Of a stretch of 64,000 bases of DNA, positions 50,984 to 64,000 are shown in pieces. Position 1 is the first letter of the stretch. Each line of letters opens with the position of its first letter. Location of the stretch: positions 1,472,399 to 1,536,398 of the forward strand of contig SSBO01000001.1 in assembly GCA_005281725.1 (NCBI GenBank), read 5' to 3'. A program made the translations under genes and the position numbers. This DNA comes from Wuchereria bancrofti. Taxonomy: Eukaryota; Nematoda; Chromadorea; Rhabditida; Onchocercidae. The notes under the pieces are model-generated. The model was not told the DNA's origin. It did no database searches and worked only from the letters and a program-made list of their open reading frames with translations.

Positions 50984-53900
50984 GACTTGTATCTTACAAT
51001 TTTATCAAGTTAATTAATAATAATGCCTGTGACGGCTGGAAATCTTGAAGTAACATTACATTGATGAACTGAGAAGTTTGAATGATCCTGATTTGTTGTT
51101 CATCCCCTTCTTTAATACTAATTTTTTTAAGGAAAAGTTTTGAAATACGGCAGATATATTGCGCAAAAATTTTTCCTCTTTGAAATTCTGCTTTCTAAAG
51201 AAGTACTAAAGATTGAACATCTAGTTGTCAATTATTAGCTTTTTTCTAGATTACTGTTGGATGAAAAAATTCTTAAGTTGATGATATGTAAGAGAAAAAT
51301 TTTGCAGTGACAACAAATAGTTTATGCTATTTCAGAATGTCGAAGTGATGGTTAAATTGATTTTCGGTCTATTCGACTGATCCATTAAATTATTCACAAA
51401 TCTATTAAAATCCTCATAAGTTGATGTCTTCTCTAATGTAATTATGGAATTCTAGTTTCTATGTGAAAAGTTACTGTGGAAATACCGCGAATCGCATGTA
51501 TCAGGAATGAAGTGCTCTCTTTAAATACTGTGAAATTTTGGATTGTCATTACTACTTGTAAATCAAACGATTTTATTCAGTGCTTTATGCTTTGATGCAT
51601 TTAAAGTTTTTGATATAGTCATATCTTTTAAAAATATATTGTAGTCATATTAGAAAAATATAATTTACTAATATAAACTGGCCTTCTGATCGATAAAAAT
51701 TTGCTCGACTTTTTCGAATTTCAAAAATTTCTCGAGTCTTTCATATTTTACAACATCTGAAGTGCGTTATTTCTTTGTGCTGATAGTAGGAAGTCTTCTT
51801 CTTAGAATGTTTCGATAATTTTATACTGATTGGCTGATGTAATCAGTAGCAGTAGATGAAACATTCAAATAAAAGTTCTCTAAACAGTTCGAAACTATAT
51901 TATAATAAGAATTTAACGAGAAATGATCAGGTGAACTGTAGAAATTATAATTGTATTTAAAAGAAGTGAAGCGCCTGCAGATTCTCTTAAAAACTACTTC
52001 AAAAGTAATCAAAAAGTAATGCGATCAATCTGCAGTGCTTGAATTTTGCAAGCTTTGTTGCTCTCTACTCTTTCCTATATTTATTCATACTAAAGTTTAA
52101 TTGTTGACAAAAAAATCCTTATGAATATTCACAAGATTGTTTAACAATTCCCATTTCAAATTAATTTGACTTAGAATTATTTAATTCAATTCGTCTTGCT
52201 TACTTCTGAATTTCCTCCGGAATTGTTCTGGTTGGATGAAACTGTATGAAGCATGTACAAAAGTTATCCCAATATTTTATTTTGAATTTTCGTTCTTTTG
52301 GTGTTGCAATTATGGCAATATTTCTTTTCAATAAAAAGATTTTCAATAGTATTTTATTTTTTATGATCCACTCAAAGTGTTTCGAGATATTCATCTGAAC
52401 AATGATGGGTGATTTGACTCGAATTCCATGGAATTGATTAAAAAGAATTATCAGTCTGTGGAAATGAAAATTAGATGTTAATCATTTAGATATCGTAAAC
52501 GTGAGCATTATTGCTCAAGGTACAGAGTAACAAATGTCTTCCCCGGTATTTCCCAGAGAAGTTGTTAACAGCTTGGAGTTGATTTTTCATTGTTGTTTTA
52601 CTATGTTTCTCTTATGTTAAATTTCTTTATTATCAAACTTATATAAACAACCTTCCAAATTACGCTACATTTGTTCGTAGATTTATAATTCTCCTTCATC
52701 TTTCAGAGGATCAAAATGTTCATTTCTTTCAAAAATTAAGTTTGTCAAAAATGTTAAGAAAAAAATGTAATTGATAATAGTGATAAGTTTGCAATTAGGA
52801 AAGAAATTATAACAATTGGTGTTTCTTGTAATTAGGAAATTATTCAATAAACTTTTTTAAAATTGTATAATCTTCCTAAAAATGTTGAGACAAACATTGA
52901 AAGTTAAAAAGTTATTAACTTAAAAACTAAAAAGTTTAAGTTTTTTAATTGTTAATCTAAATTTGAATGCTTCATGTATCTATGCATGATTGTTCAATTC
53001 AACCAATATTAAATTATCAATCGTTTCATTTCAATTATCTTTTATTTATTAGCCAAACGCATGAAATGGAAATATTTCAAAAATAAATCTAATAAATATG
53101 AAAATATTTAAAACTATTCCTCAAATTTAAATTAACTGGAAAACGATAACTTAAAATGTATTTTGCATTCAATCTTTAATTTTCACAAACTTAAAAATTT
53201 TTTTTATTTGCCTCAAGTTTTTTACAACTACATTAATGATTATTCTATCATATTTTTTTGCTATAATCATTTATTATATATAGAATAATAGATCTGAAAA
53301 TGAGTTCAATGGCAAGTAATTATTACTTTCGAATTTTCACACTTAAATTATTAAGTATAGTTACAATCATTGTGTCATTGCGATACAAGTAAACATCTCA
53401 TCTAAATTGTTTTTTTTTTTTTGCTAATAAACATTTAAACATTCAAAAATTTTCTCATTAAATAGTAATTCGTTTCATTACAAATTATATTATTACGATG
53501 GAGTGTATTTAAAAAAAAAATCGAAATATTTTATATTGCTTCTATCTTTCATAGTTGAAATAATTGTTAAGTATTAAATTTTTAAAATGATTTATATAAA
53601 TAGACATTAACCATAATAATATGATATGTTCTCACAATACATTCGTTGTTTTATTCTATAAAATCACTATTTGTATTAATTAAATAATTAATTATCATTT
53701 CTTATGTGTAAATAATTACACTCTTATACAATATTTAATATAAAATATTATTACTTAAGTAAGACAGAAATATGAACATATTGTTTTAGGTGGTTTTTTC
53801 TTCTTCTTCAATAATTAGTAGCACTTAATTAATTATCAAAAATACTTCAAAGAGCATAAGTGAACTGTAAAACTATAGGGAGCAAAAAATATTTCAATTT

Positions 53901-55112
53901 TCAAAATATAATAATCATTGTTTTTTAAAAAAAAAGATGAAAAAATTAATCATACAATTTTTAAATAAAATATATTTTGTCAAACAGATCAGAAAACAGC
54001 TAATTCTAATTTTGATATGGAATATTTGATTTGTTTGCTTGTGTTATTATTAATCCATTTGGTAAAAGAGGTAAATACTTCATTGTAAAGAAAACAAATA
54101 TTTACCATTCAGATATTTCTCTGAACTTTAAATCTAATCATTCTTCTACAACATTGAATCTGTGATATTATTAGCATAACATATAGCCATCTAATATCTT
54201 TCATTTTTCTCACTATCAATTCATTGATTAAAACAATCATTTAAAAAAATTTATTTTAATGAAATAATGTTTACAAAATTTAAATAAACCAATAAATCTG
54301 TTAAAAAATTAGGAAAAGATCGAAAATTTTTAGAAATATTACAAATTAATTTCGTTTTTTTTTTGTTACTCTCAAAATTTTCTCACATTATTCTATGATT
54401 TTTGCAAATGCTAAACATTTGCATTATTTTTTCAAAAATAACAATTGACAAAAAGAAAAAAGAGGAAAAAAATTTTTTTTTTGTAATTTTAAATAATAGA
54501 ATCATTTCATCTTTTTCTATTTTCTTTTCTTTTTTTCTTTTTGTTTTCTCTCATTATTATATGTCTTTTTGAAATTTCTAAACATAATTTCGAGTTTTAA
54601 AAGGATAACAAGCAATGAACAACAAATTAATGGTTGTTTAAAAATTTTTGTATATATGGAGGAAGGTGGTAATGTTAACAAGAAGGTAAAATGGGATAAG
54701 TTTTGTTTACTTCTGGTTTTACAGGTGAGATGGTAAATGATTGATGAAGTTTGAGTTAGCAGTTCGATGTGATGAGATTTAAGTGGTTTCACTGAGAGGA
54801 GTTAGCAGGTAAATGAAGAGAGGTTAAGAAGTTGAAGAGAGATGAATGATTGGAAAAGAGAGAGATTATTGAATGCCAACTTACTAAACCAATAATAACT
54901 CAAAAGTATTCTAACCTTTTACTATGGTTACTGTCATTGTATGTGGTCACTCAGTGAATGGTACAAATTTATTGCTCAATCACAATTTTGCTAATTTCTA
55001 CTAACAAATAGTATTTAACTTTCCTTTCTTTCTTCCTTCTTTTTTTCAAATAGTATATTGCAAGAAAAAAAAGAAAAAAAGAAAAATCTATTTTTAAGCA
55101 ATTTAGATTTAA
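50984..55112. other. Intergenic region
   Basis: About 4.1 kb of AT-rich sequence without a supported gene. The last 400 bases (54650-54870) are purine-rich on the + strand and could be part of the promoter of the Kunitz gene. TTTAG at 55102-55106, just before its ATG, looks like a splice-leader acceptor. Confidence 0.5.
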
Positions 55113-58100
55113 ATGTCCGCAAATAGCTCTATCAATAAGGTGTACTATTGGACTATTGGTGCTATTATAATGCTTCTTGGAGCAGTAATTCTACTAATTT
55201 GCTCAGGTAAAAATTTGATGTTACAGTTTGAATAATTCATTCATTATTTAGATATAAATTTAATAAATCAATATGAGATATCATTCTTCTTTCAGAACTA
55301 CAAACATCATTCTTACAATGAAAGATTAAAACAATAGCTTAGACTAGATAATTAATTATTTAATTGATAATAAAAATTTGTTTCAGTCTTATTCAATGTT
55401 AGCTTAAGCTTTAATGCAGGCCTAGCATGGGCTGTTACAATCTGTAGAATCAGTAATCAATGTGATCAATGTAAACTATTAAATGTTGGCCAGAAATGTC
55501 TCAAAAATGAACAATATGAACACTTATTCTGTGATACGACTAATAAGTAAATTTACTTACATTTGCAAACTATTTTGCTATGTTTTAAATTATCACTTAA
55601 CATTTTAACTTATCACAATTGAGGTTTTGTCATTATCATTCAATTAAAGTCTAAATAAATTATTGTAATAAATCAACTTATACTAATTTATAAAATAATA
55701 TTATACATCAACTACTTTTTCTCCTCAAAGTTGTTTTTTTGCAATATTAAATTACTTTCAATATATTTAATTAATTTAAGAATTTATCTAAATTATTATT
55801 TATATTACAAATAATTATTTACATAAATGGCACTATCACGGGTTACAATCACATCAAAATATCGAGATAACACCATCAAATTTATCAAATTTACTGTTTT
55901 TCTAAATCTACCATCAAATTTACTTCTTTTTTTTAATCCAAGACATTTTGAAATAAAAAACAGAACGTATAGAAAAATTTTATTTAATTACCTAATGAGA
56001 GTTATACTTTTTATAAATTCAACTATACTTTTGAGTGAATGAATTATTTGTAAACTTTATTATTTTTTATTGATTTATTTACTCTATTTATTATGGATAA
56101 TTATCAAACATTTGAAAATGTGCAAAAAGTGCTTTTTAATTGAAAATGCATTTTTTTTTTGCATTGTCACTTATGGTTAATTATTTTTGAAATTTAAAAT
56201 TTTAATTCATTTTTGACATTTTCAAAATTTTAGTCGCATTAATATCTATGAGAATTCGTACTTATTTTGCGATACAAAAAAGAATGAATTAATTGCAAAG
56301 CATTGTGCACCTGATGAGCATTTTGTAAACGGAACCTGTTTGAATATTCATCAGTATCGTAAACGACGTGAAATTGCCGGATCCGGTCGTGTTGGTGATT
56401 ATTGTTCAGTCAATGCCGATTGCTTGAATGTTTGTCTTTGACTTTTTATGCTTTAAAAATTTAAAAAAAATGTCACATATATTTGAATTAACAGAAGTTG
56501 TGATTTAAACATTAACAGATTTAAGTTTTTTTTTTTCATTTTAGCCAATATAAGCTAAATAAATCTAATTTAAAATTATCATACTAGCATGGCTATTGTT
56601 ATGTTAATGTTGGATTGATTAATAAATGATATGATATTAAGACTATCAATACATTAAATATAAATATAAACATTAGCTAAGGACTGATTAATTACTTGAA
56701 TAAAATTCCTAAAATCAATTTTAAATTATTTCATCATAACTGATCAACCGATCAACTAACTAGACCACTTCTTAACCAATGAATTGCATTAATATTTTAA
56801 ACCTATTTATTATTGATAAATTTAATTTAATATTTCTTATTGTTTGAAATAATATATGCTTATTAGGGAATTTTTTCAATTACTAAAAATGAATTAATTG
56901 TTTGAAATTGATGTGTGCGACGTTACCCTGAAATTTATATTATAAGTAAAATAAACTTATTGGAATATTCTTGAAGAAATAAGCGTTCATTTTATCAGTT
57001 GCACAAAGAAAAAATTTAATATAAATGATATAGAATTATTAGTTCAAATTTTTTAAATATATTAAGTTTTTTTAGTTTTTTCTTTTATTTTTTATTTTGA
57101 TTTTGAAAAATGGCTTGCAGGGAATGTCCTGTTCAGGTGGTGCTTGTACATGTCGAAGTAATTTTGTTACTATTCATGGATATTGTTATCTCAGTAAGTT
57201 CATTATCTTTTGTTAAAAATTTTAATTTCGTATTTGTATTTAGCATATTGTATTGCCAAATTTGCATTGTTTTTGCATTCAAGAAAAATTGAAATTATTT
57301 TCAATATGGAAATTTAACTTAAAATTGCTGCGATAAAAAAGTCAATCAAAAATCTTTAATGATTTTTCTAAATACATTCACATCTTAGATACAATCAATT
57401 CTTAAGTGGGTTGACTAAATTTAAAAGTTAAGATGTAACTATTCTAGTTAAAACAATTTTTAGAATTTTATTGAAATATTAAAAAAAAATTCATTAAATT
57501 ATTACGTTAGATGTTGATTAATTCACACAATTCTTTGATTATCTTAGGAAATTAGGGACCAAATAATATCAAATATCTGATTTTCATTACGTGCAATGTT
57601 TACGCTTACTTACGTTAAACGTCGTCGCATCTATAAATAATAAGAATTGCCAAAGTGCAACATTTAAGAAAAATAAACAAAAAAAAAATTAAAATTTAAA
57701 TTAAAATTTGATAATAAACAATCAAACAATTGATTAAAAAGGAAAAGAAGAAAAAAATTCAATAATAAGTTTTATTCATCATTGCTTCTTTTTTTTAATT
57801 AAGAAAAAATTATAAATAGTTTTAAATTAAAGAGAAAAATATTGGTGAAAGTGGTTGCCAGTACTCGGAACAATGTAATTCGGCATGGCCTGGTGCACGT
57901 TGTGTAGAAAATAAATGTGAATGTCCATCTGATATTAATGGAATTCCATATGTTCAAGCGCATACTCGTGATGGTACTGTATGCATTCTATTATTTGGCG
58001 ATGATGATGATCCGGTGCCGAAATGTCCATTGCCGGAATATGATGATGATTTATTAGCAATGCCAATAACACAACTTCGAAATCCAGCAATGACTGATCC

Positions 58101-61100
58101 AGATGATTATGATGTATGTTTAACTTTAGCAATAAAAAAAACTTAGAAATATTTTATTTGAAAGTAAAGTAAGAGAAAAATAAATGTATTTAATTATATA
58201 AAAAACAAGTTTTTTTTTTTTTTAGTAATACTTGTTATATAAGTAAGGTTAAAAGTTAAGAAATGACTAATAAACACTTTTTTTTTTTTCATTTCAGATT
58301 TCAGCAGGCGAACAGATTAATCCGTTGCAATTTTGTTCTTCAACATCTACCAATTACAATACATTTGTAGCAAATGGTGGTGGTGCATGTACGTATGCTA
58401 CAGAACCGTATCAACCGGAAAATGGAATTTATATTGCCGATATTTATGACTGTGTAACGGTACCATTGAATAATGTGAAATTAGCAGTGAAAGGTATTTA
58501 CAATATTCATCCACAAGCAGATGGAATTTGTTGTCCAAATCGTGGTTAGTTAAAGAATAATTTTAAAAAAAATTGACTAATTTTTAAAAATATGTTCAAA
58601 AAAAATTGATAAAATAAGCAATAATAAAAAGTTTAAAATTCGAAGTTAAAAAATCATTTGTGTGAAAAAAAAGAAGTTTGTAATCATTTTGATATTTCAA
58701 TTTTTAAAAGCTTGAAATGAAGGTTCATTTAAAATATTCCTTTTCCTTTTTTCATTTTTTTTTTATAGCATTTACTTGCATGCAACCGAAACGTGAAGCA
58801 AAATTAAATGTGAAAGAATCAGCTGGCGTACGACCACGTTGGTGGTTTAATTCTGTAACCGGTATATGTGAACAGTTCATGTGGGATCCATGGGATGAAA
58901 CGGAAGTACAATCACCTAACAATTTCAAAACTCGTGAACATTGCGAATCATATTGTAAAGATAGTAAGTTATTCGTTATTAAATTTAAATATTTTTAGTA
59001 AATAATTTATTTATCCGTAATTGAAATAATATCACATATACAAATGATAATTTATTCGAATTTATTCAAGTTTATAAATTATATTCCTTAGTTATATCAT
59101 TTGTAAGAATAACGTTTAATGTTTAAGACTATCCAAGCAATTCATTTAATTAATTAATTATGTAATCTCATAAAAGGGTCAGAATGAAATTAAATAGTAA
59201 TTTTCGAAAAACTTAAATTCTAAATTTATTATGGACAAAAAACGTTTTGAATTCAAATTCTTGAGGTAATAATTTTTTTTACAATTTGTTCATTTTTTTA
59301 AGCATGCAAACGGGGCGCACCGGAATATTCAGTGGGGCGCACTTTGAACGAAGAGGAACCAATCACTAATTGCCAAACAATAAATTCATGTTCAACCAAT
59401 TTTGAATGTAAAACAAATGATTGGAGACAACTTTGTTGTCCAAGTGTTACAAGTATATGTAGTATTGCTGGTGGACGTCCACTTGACCCTTCTCGCCATA
59501 CTAATTTTGACCCTGGTTACAGTATGAAAAGGTCAGAAAGTCATTGTAACTTTTTTAGGATAAAAATAATTCAAAGAATGTGCAAAAGCAAAGTTTCGTG
59601 GAATCATTTTTAATAAAATTTAAAGTTTTTAAAAAAATTTTCATTTAACATTTCTCACAGTACTTAGCTCAATTATGAATTTTATAAAAATTTTTTACAG
59701 AAAAATCTAGATTTATCATTCCTAAAATTTAAATTTGATTTAACTAATTAACAAAAAAAATTAAATGTGTCAGAAAATTAAGAAATAGTAAATACGAAGA
59801 ATGATTGATACGAAGAAAAATAATGCAATATAACTGAATGAAGTGAATTTCTAGAATGTTTAATTTAAACTTCGAAAAATCTCGCCGTTATTACTATGAT
59901 TCGGAACAAGGCCGCTGCACATCATTTACATACAATGGCGCATTGGGTAATTTCAACAATTTCAAATCATTGTCTGATTGTGAACTATTTTGTGAAAGAC
60001 TTCAATGTAAACATGGAACACCGTTAAAAATTAGACAGGTCACTCAGCAATGCAGTCATAATAGCCATTGTCCAAGCACACATGAATGCCAGATGGACAA
60101 TAAGATTTGTTGCCCGAAACTTCGTTGGTTTTTCAAATTTGTTTTCTTTTTTCTCTTTATCATTTATATGTTTTAATTATATGAATAAATGAATTATTGC
60201 TGTTCTTTCGAAAAAAAATGTCAAATTTAAATGCAATTAAAGCGAATAAATAATTTGACTAAATAAAATTTCGAAAAAAAAAGTCAATTTAATTAAAAAT
60301 TCTGCTTTAGTATAAAAAATATTGCATACAAAAAAGAAAAAAAATAAGTGATTTCGAATTATTTGGTTACTATATAATAATTTCCTTAATTCATTATTAG
60401 TAGTTATATTTCAAGCTTTCAACAAGTTTATAATATTCAAATTTCAGTAAAAATTCTTCTAATTTACTAAGCTAAATTACATATTCATAAATGAATTAAA
60501 ACTTTTTTTTTTAACAAGTGATTCAATTTAGGATATTTTCGTTATTAATATTTATCGTTGAAATTCATCTTTAATCTTACAGATGCAATTTGTTCACAAC
60601 CATTACGGCTCGGAAATTGTAAAGAAAATATACGACGATACTGGTATAATGCGGTAAATCATGCATGTCAAATATTTAATTATACAGGATGTCAGGGCAA
60701 TGATAATAATTTCGAGACATTATTAGAATGTCAAAATACATGCGGCAATATTACTCGTAATATTTCTAATTAATTAATTTAAATTAATTTAAAAATTAAC
60801 CAGTAATACTTCTTAATATATTTTACAAGAAATTTGAATGAAGAAAATTATATTGCTAAAAAAGAAAATGCAAAATATCATGGAAACATTAAGTGTATTA
60901 TCATATATAATTTTTTCATCGTTTCAAAAAAATTTTTTTTTTATTCAAAGCAATGATAGTAGTAAGTAGCGATAGTAGCATAGTAAAATTGAATAATTAG
61001 CAGGTAGTGAAAAGTGGAATAATGTGGAGTTGAATTTAAATGTGACATGATGTCATAATAAAGCTTACAATGATAATTTCGCTTATCTCATTTAAACTGA

Positions 61101-64000
61101 AATATGCAGAATCAATAGTGGAAGTTGAAATCTTTTATTATTCAAATATTCTTTAATGAAATCCACAGCGAGAAATGTTAATTTTTTGTTTCTTAATTAA
61201 GAAAAATATTTCTTAATTAAGAATTAAGAAATATTTTTTTCAACTGTAATTATAATAATTGAGATACAATAACATTAGGGGACAATTTCAGTCTCGTTTC
61301 TTTCTTTTCTTTTTTATTTCAGATGATAATTAGAAAAGGAATGAATGAATGTTTACGATTTAATTTTAGAAGTAAAAAATTTTATAAGTTTATAAGTAAG
61401 AATAACAGTTCTTTTGCAAAAAAAAAAAATGTTATTTTTTTAAGTTTTAGCAAAACCACGATGTCCACAAGGAGATGCATACAAGGATAATAATGGAAAT
61501 TATTTTGTTTGTTCCGATTCTAATACCGCCAAAACATGTCCATCAAATTATGAATGTCATTTTGATGGGAATTTGTGGGGTTGCTGTCCAACGAAAGAAT
61601 ATACATGTCAAATATCATTTAGTAAAGGTGTCACTTGTGACATTCCTTCATCATATCGCTATTTTTACAATTCACAAATACAAAAATGCGAAAATTTCCT
61701 TTATAACGGCAAGTTATTATTTATTTATCTGTTTTTTCTTTTTTTATTTATATTTACTTTTATAGATTATTGTTTTAACTGTCAATACAATTTATACATC
61801 TATCAGTTATAGAATATTAAATTTAATTCACAAAAACAAAAAAGGAAAAGAAATTTTCAGGTTGTGATGGAAATTCAAATAATTTCCAATCATATGAACA
61901 ATGCGAAAGTTATTGCAATGATAGAAAATGCCCGAATGGTGGTAGTCCAAAAAGAAATGAATTTGATAAACAAATAGATTGTTCATCAACCGTATCCTGT
62001 CCAAATACTCATGAATGTACATCGCTTACTTCCGGAAATAGTGTCGTGAATAGATGCTGTCCAAAGCGAGGTTTTTGTTTTATATTTAAAATGAGTTGAT
62101 TTACAATTTTTTATATAAATTAATCCCTCAAATTTGTTTATTTACAAAAATTGTCATTTCTTATATGCAAAAACAAGATGTTTACACAAAGGTAAAAGGA
62201 AAATATTCAAAAATAAAAGTAATTAAATAGAAAATAAAGAAATTATTGACAAAGTAATCTTGATTCGGTCAATTTTTTTCGCTGATTTATTTGATTAGGT
62301 AACTTTTTAAAATAGACAGAGAAAGGGAAGATAGTATATATTACGTGGAACAGAAGAAGACAACATATATTACGTGGAGAAGAAAACGTCACATATTACG
62401 TGAAAGAGAACATAGTATATATATTTAAGGGAGTGATTCAATTAGTAAAATTTTTGCAATAAATAACAGATACGATATTAAATACACTAAAAGCACTTTG
62501 CAGCATATATCTGTTCTTTACCGCCTCAACAAGGTAATTCATGTGGTACGTCATCAGTTACACGTTTCTATTTCAATATAGCCAGTAAGGATTGCATTGA
62601 ATTTACGTATAATGGTTGTGGCGGTAATTTGAATAACTTTGAAACGTTCGAGCAATGCAACAACTTCTGCTTATCATCAGCGTGCGCATCAGGCGATATT
62701 GTTCACGTAAATCCAAGTACACATATGCAATTGGAATGCAGAACTGACGTAAGCAATAGTTGTCCTAATAATTTTACGTGTACCTATGATGAGCTTTTCG
62801 GAAAAAGTGTATGCTGTGGTGCAACAGATATGGGTAAGTTTTTTCTTTTTTTTTTTAAATTCATCTCGGCTAGACCGATTAAAAGTCAGTTCAAAGGTCA
62901 ATAAGGTGGGTAAACAAAGAACGAGCTAAAGTCAATAAGAAGGAATAAATAAAACAAAGGAAGGCAGTGACAACTGAAATTAATGGCGCATAATTCATTC
63001 GATCATTTTATCTTCTTTTAATTAAAACAATTTTTATAAATCCTTCTACGCGGAAATAATCACGTTTTAAGCACGTTGTTTATCAAAATAATTACATTTC
63101 AAGCATATAGGTATGTCGAAATAATGACATTTTAAGCGTATAGTGTATCCATTCTTTTTGAAAGTTAATAATTAGAAAATAAAGTTTTAAAATTTAATTG
63201 AAAAAATTTACAGAGGTCTGTCCAAATGGTGAAAAAGCATACATAAATGCATTTAATATGAGTGTTCGTGAATGCTTAATAAATGTTAGTAATTCATGCC
63301 CTGATTACTACCTATGTCGTTTTCATATTCAAACAAATCGTTACTATTGTTGTGCATCTATCAACGGAGGTATAAATATACTTTCTTTTTTAAATTAGTT
63401 TGCAATCTAAATTGAATTTAAATTGTAATAAACATAAAATATGTTATTCTATTTTTAAAAGAAATTCTTTTTAAGCAATAGATATACACGTTTAAATTTA
63501 TTTTCTTATAAACATTAAAGTTTAATAATATAAGATTAAATTGAAATAGATGAGTGATAAATGAATAATGACCGTTATTCTGTGTTGTGAAATTTTATGA
63601 AACTAAATTTCTGAGCAATTTTTTTTTTCTTTTAGACATATGTCCGAGTGGTAAAGCAGTTTACAAAGATCAATCATCGAAATTGCCAATTCGTTGTATA
63701 ATAAGTAGTGGAAATAATCAATGTCCATTGGGATACAACTGCTTTTCCGATGTTCCAGGAGCTCTACAGGTCACTTTGTATTTAATTTATAAAGGTCATT
63801 TCATATTTGATTTATAATTGAGAAAAATAATCATTGAATCTAAGACTTTCTATGATGTTAACATGTTCTCTTTGAAGAATATATAAATTGAAATAATTTT
63901 TAAACTTCTTTCTAAATTTGTTATAAGCATTATTTTTGAAAGATTTTTTTTTCTAGCTTTTAAAAAATGTCTTCAGATTTATTAAATATTCTTTGTATAC
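55113..64000 (+). CDS. Multi-domain Kunitz/lustrin cysteine-rich secreted protein, 3'-partial
   Basis: Extracellular protein built from protease-inhibitor-like modules. Exons: 55113-55206, 55387-55546, 56234-56429, 57121-57193, 57833-58113, 58298-58544, 58769-58963, 59303-59531, 59855-60123, 60583-60756, 61451-61708, 61861-62070, 62504-62833, 63214-63369, 63636-63769, continuing past the window; 1,002 codons so far, all in phase. The N-terminus has a hydrophobic signal or anchor ([18 protein letters not shown]). A basic RKRR site follows at 56358-56369, then EB-like cysteine modules. After that, five Kunitz domains alternate with lustrin-type cysteine repeats (CP-G...SCP--Y-C...CC), and the last two lustrin repeats are adjacent. 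Kunitz 1 and 2 lack cysteines 2 and 4. Kunitz 3 has Lys at P1 (GNCKEN), suggesting trypsin-like targets; Kunitz 4 and 5 have Asp and Gly there. It resembles the C. elegans Kunitz/lustrin proteins (ZC84.1 type). Confidence 0.9.
61202..61238. repeat. 17-bp perfect inverted repeat with 3-nt spacer
   Basis: 61202-61218 is the exact reverse complement of 61222-61238. It overlaps two copies, 20 bp apart, of the palindrome TTCTTAATTAAGAA (61190-61203 and 61210-61223). Located in a Kunitz-gene intron. Confidence 0.8.
62331..62420. repeat. Degenerate ATATTACGTG repeat
   Basis: Three imperfect copies of CATATATTACGTGGA-like sequence separated by purine-rich AGAAGA stretches, in the intron before the exon at 62504. 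Confidence 0.65.
63054..63150. repeat. Three tandem copies of a ~33-bp unit
   Basis: Copies start at 63054, 63086 and 63119. Each begins AAATAAT, followed by (C/G/T)AC(G/A)TTT and (T/C)AAGC. They are diverged from each other and lie within the intron before the exon at 63214. Confidence 0.7.

Overview
The window looks like nuclear DNA of a parasitic nematode, most likely a spirurid/filarial species (inference). It is very AT-rich, full of A/T homopolymer runs, and carries compact genes with many short exons separated by AT-rich GT-AG introns. The recognisable proteins have clear nematode relatives: an INA-1-type integrin, a TAX-4-like CNG channel, a SAM-less Bicaudal-C/GLD-3-like KH protein, and a Kunitz/lustrin secreted protein. 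Six of the seven genes could be rebuilt exon by exon with consistent splice phases; the KH gene has unresolved alternatives at some sites. All seven lie on the + strand.

Layout: 677-10160, laminin-type integrin alpha (5' end outside the window, 17 exons, 979 residues visible). 10161-18417, a long non-coding stretch holding a 26-bp minisatellite interrupted by a 542-base assembly gap. 18418-23593, an unrecognised four-helix membrane protein whose 3.2-kb third intron contains a decayed, rearranged BEL/Pao retrotransposon on the - strand. 25420-27788, ribosomal protein S3, with a strong C/D snoRNA candidate in its third intron. 31005-31808, a small cysteine-rich protein whose first exon was not found. 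33687-38774, a CNG channel alpha subunit (13 exons, 652 residues). 41610-50983, the KH protein (about 1,100 residues, variable 3' end). 55113 to beyond the window end, a membrane-anchored or secreted protein with alternating Kunitz and lustrin-type cysteine-rich modules (1,002 codons visible, incomplete).

The genes do not form one pathway. They cover cell adhesion, translation, sensory signalling, germline RNA control and extracellular protease inhibitor/matrix functions. The pairing of a TAX-4-like channel with a Kunitz/lustrin gene may reflect old synteny with C. elegans chromosome III (from memory, to be checked).

The most unusual signals are: a 39-bp tandem repeat that copies a complete 3' splice site next to an integrin exon; a C/D snoRNA-like element in rps-3, a snoRNA host gene in vertebrates; an LTR element whose two ends are inverted copies of the same LTR start, flanked by a 5-bp duplication; and Kunitz domains that have jointly lost cysteines 2 and 4.
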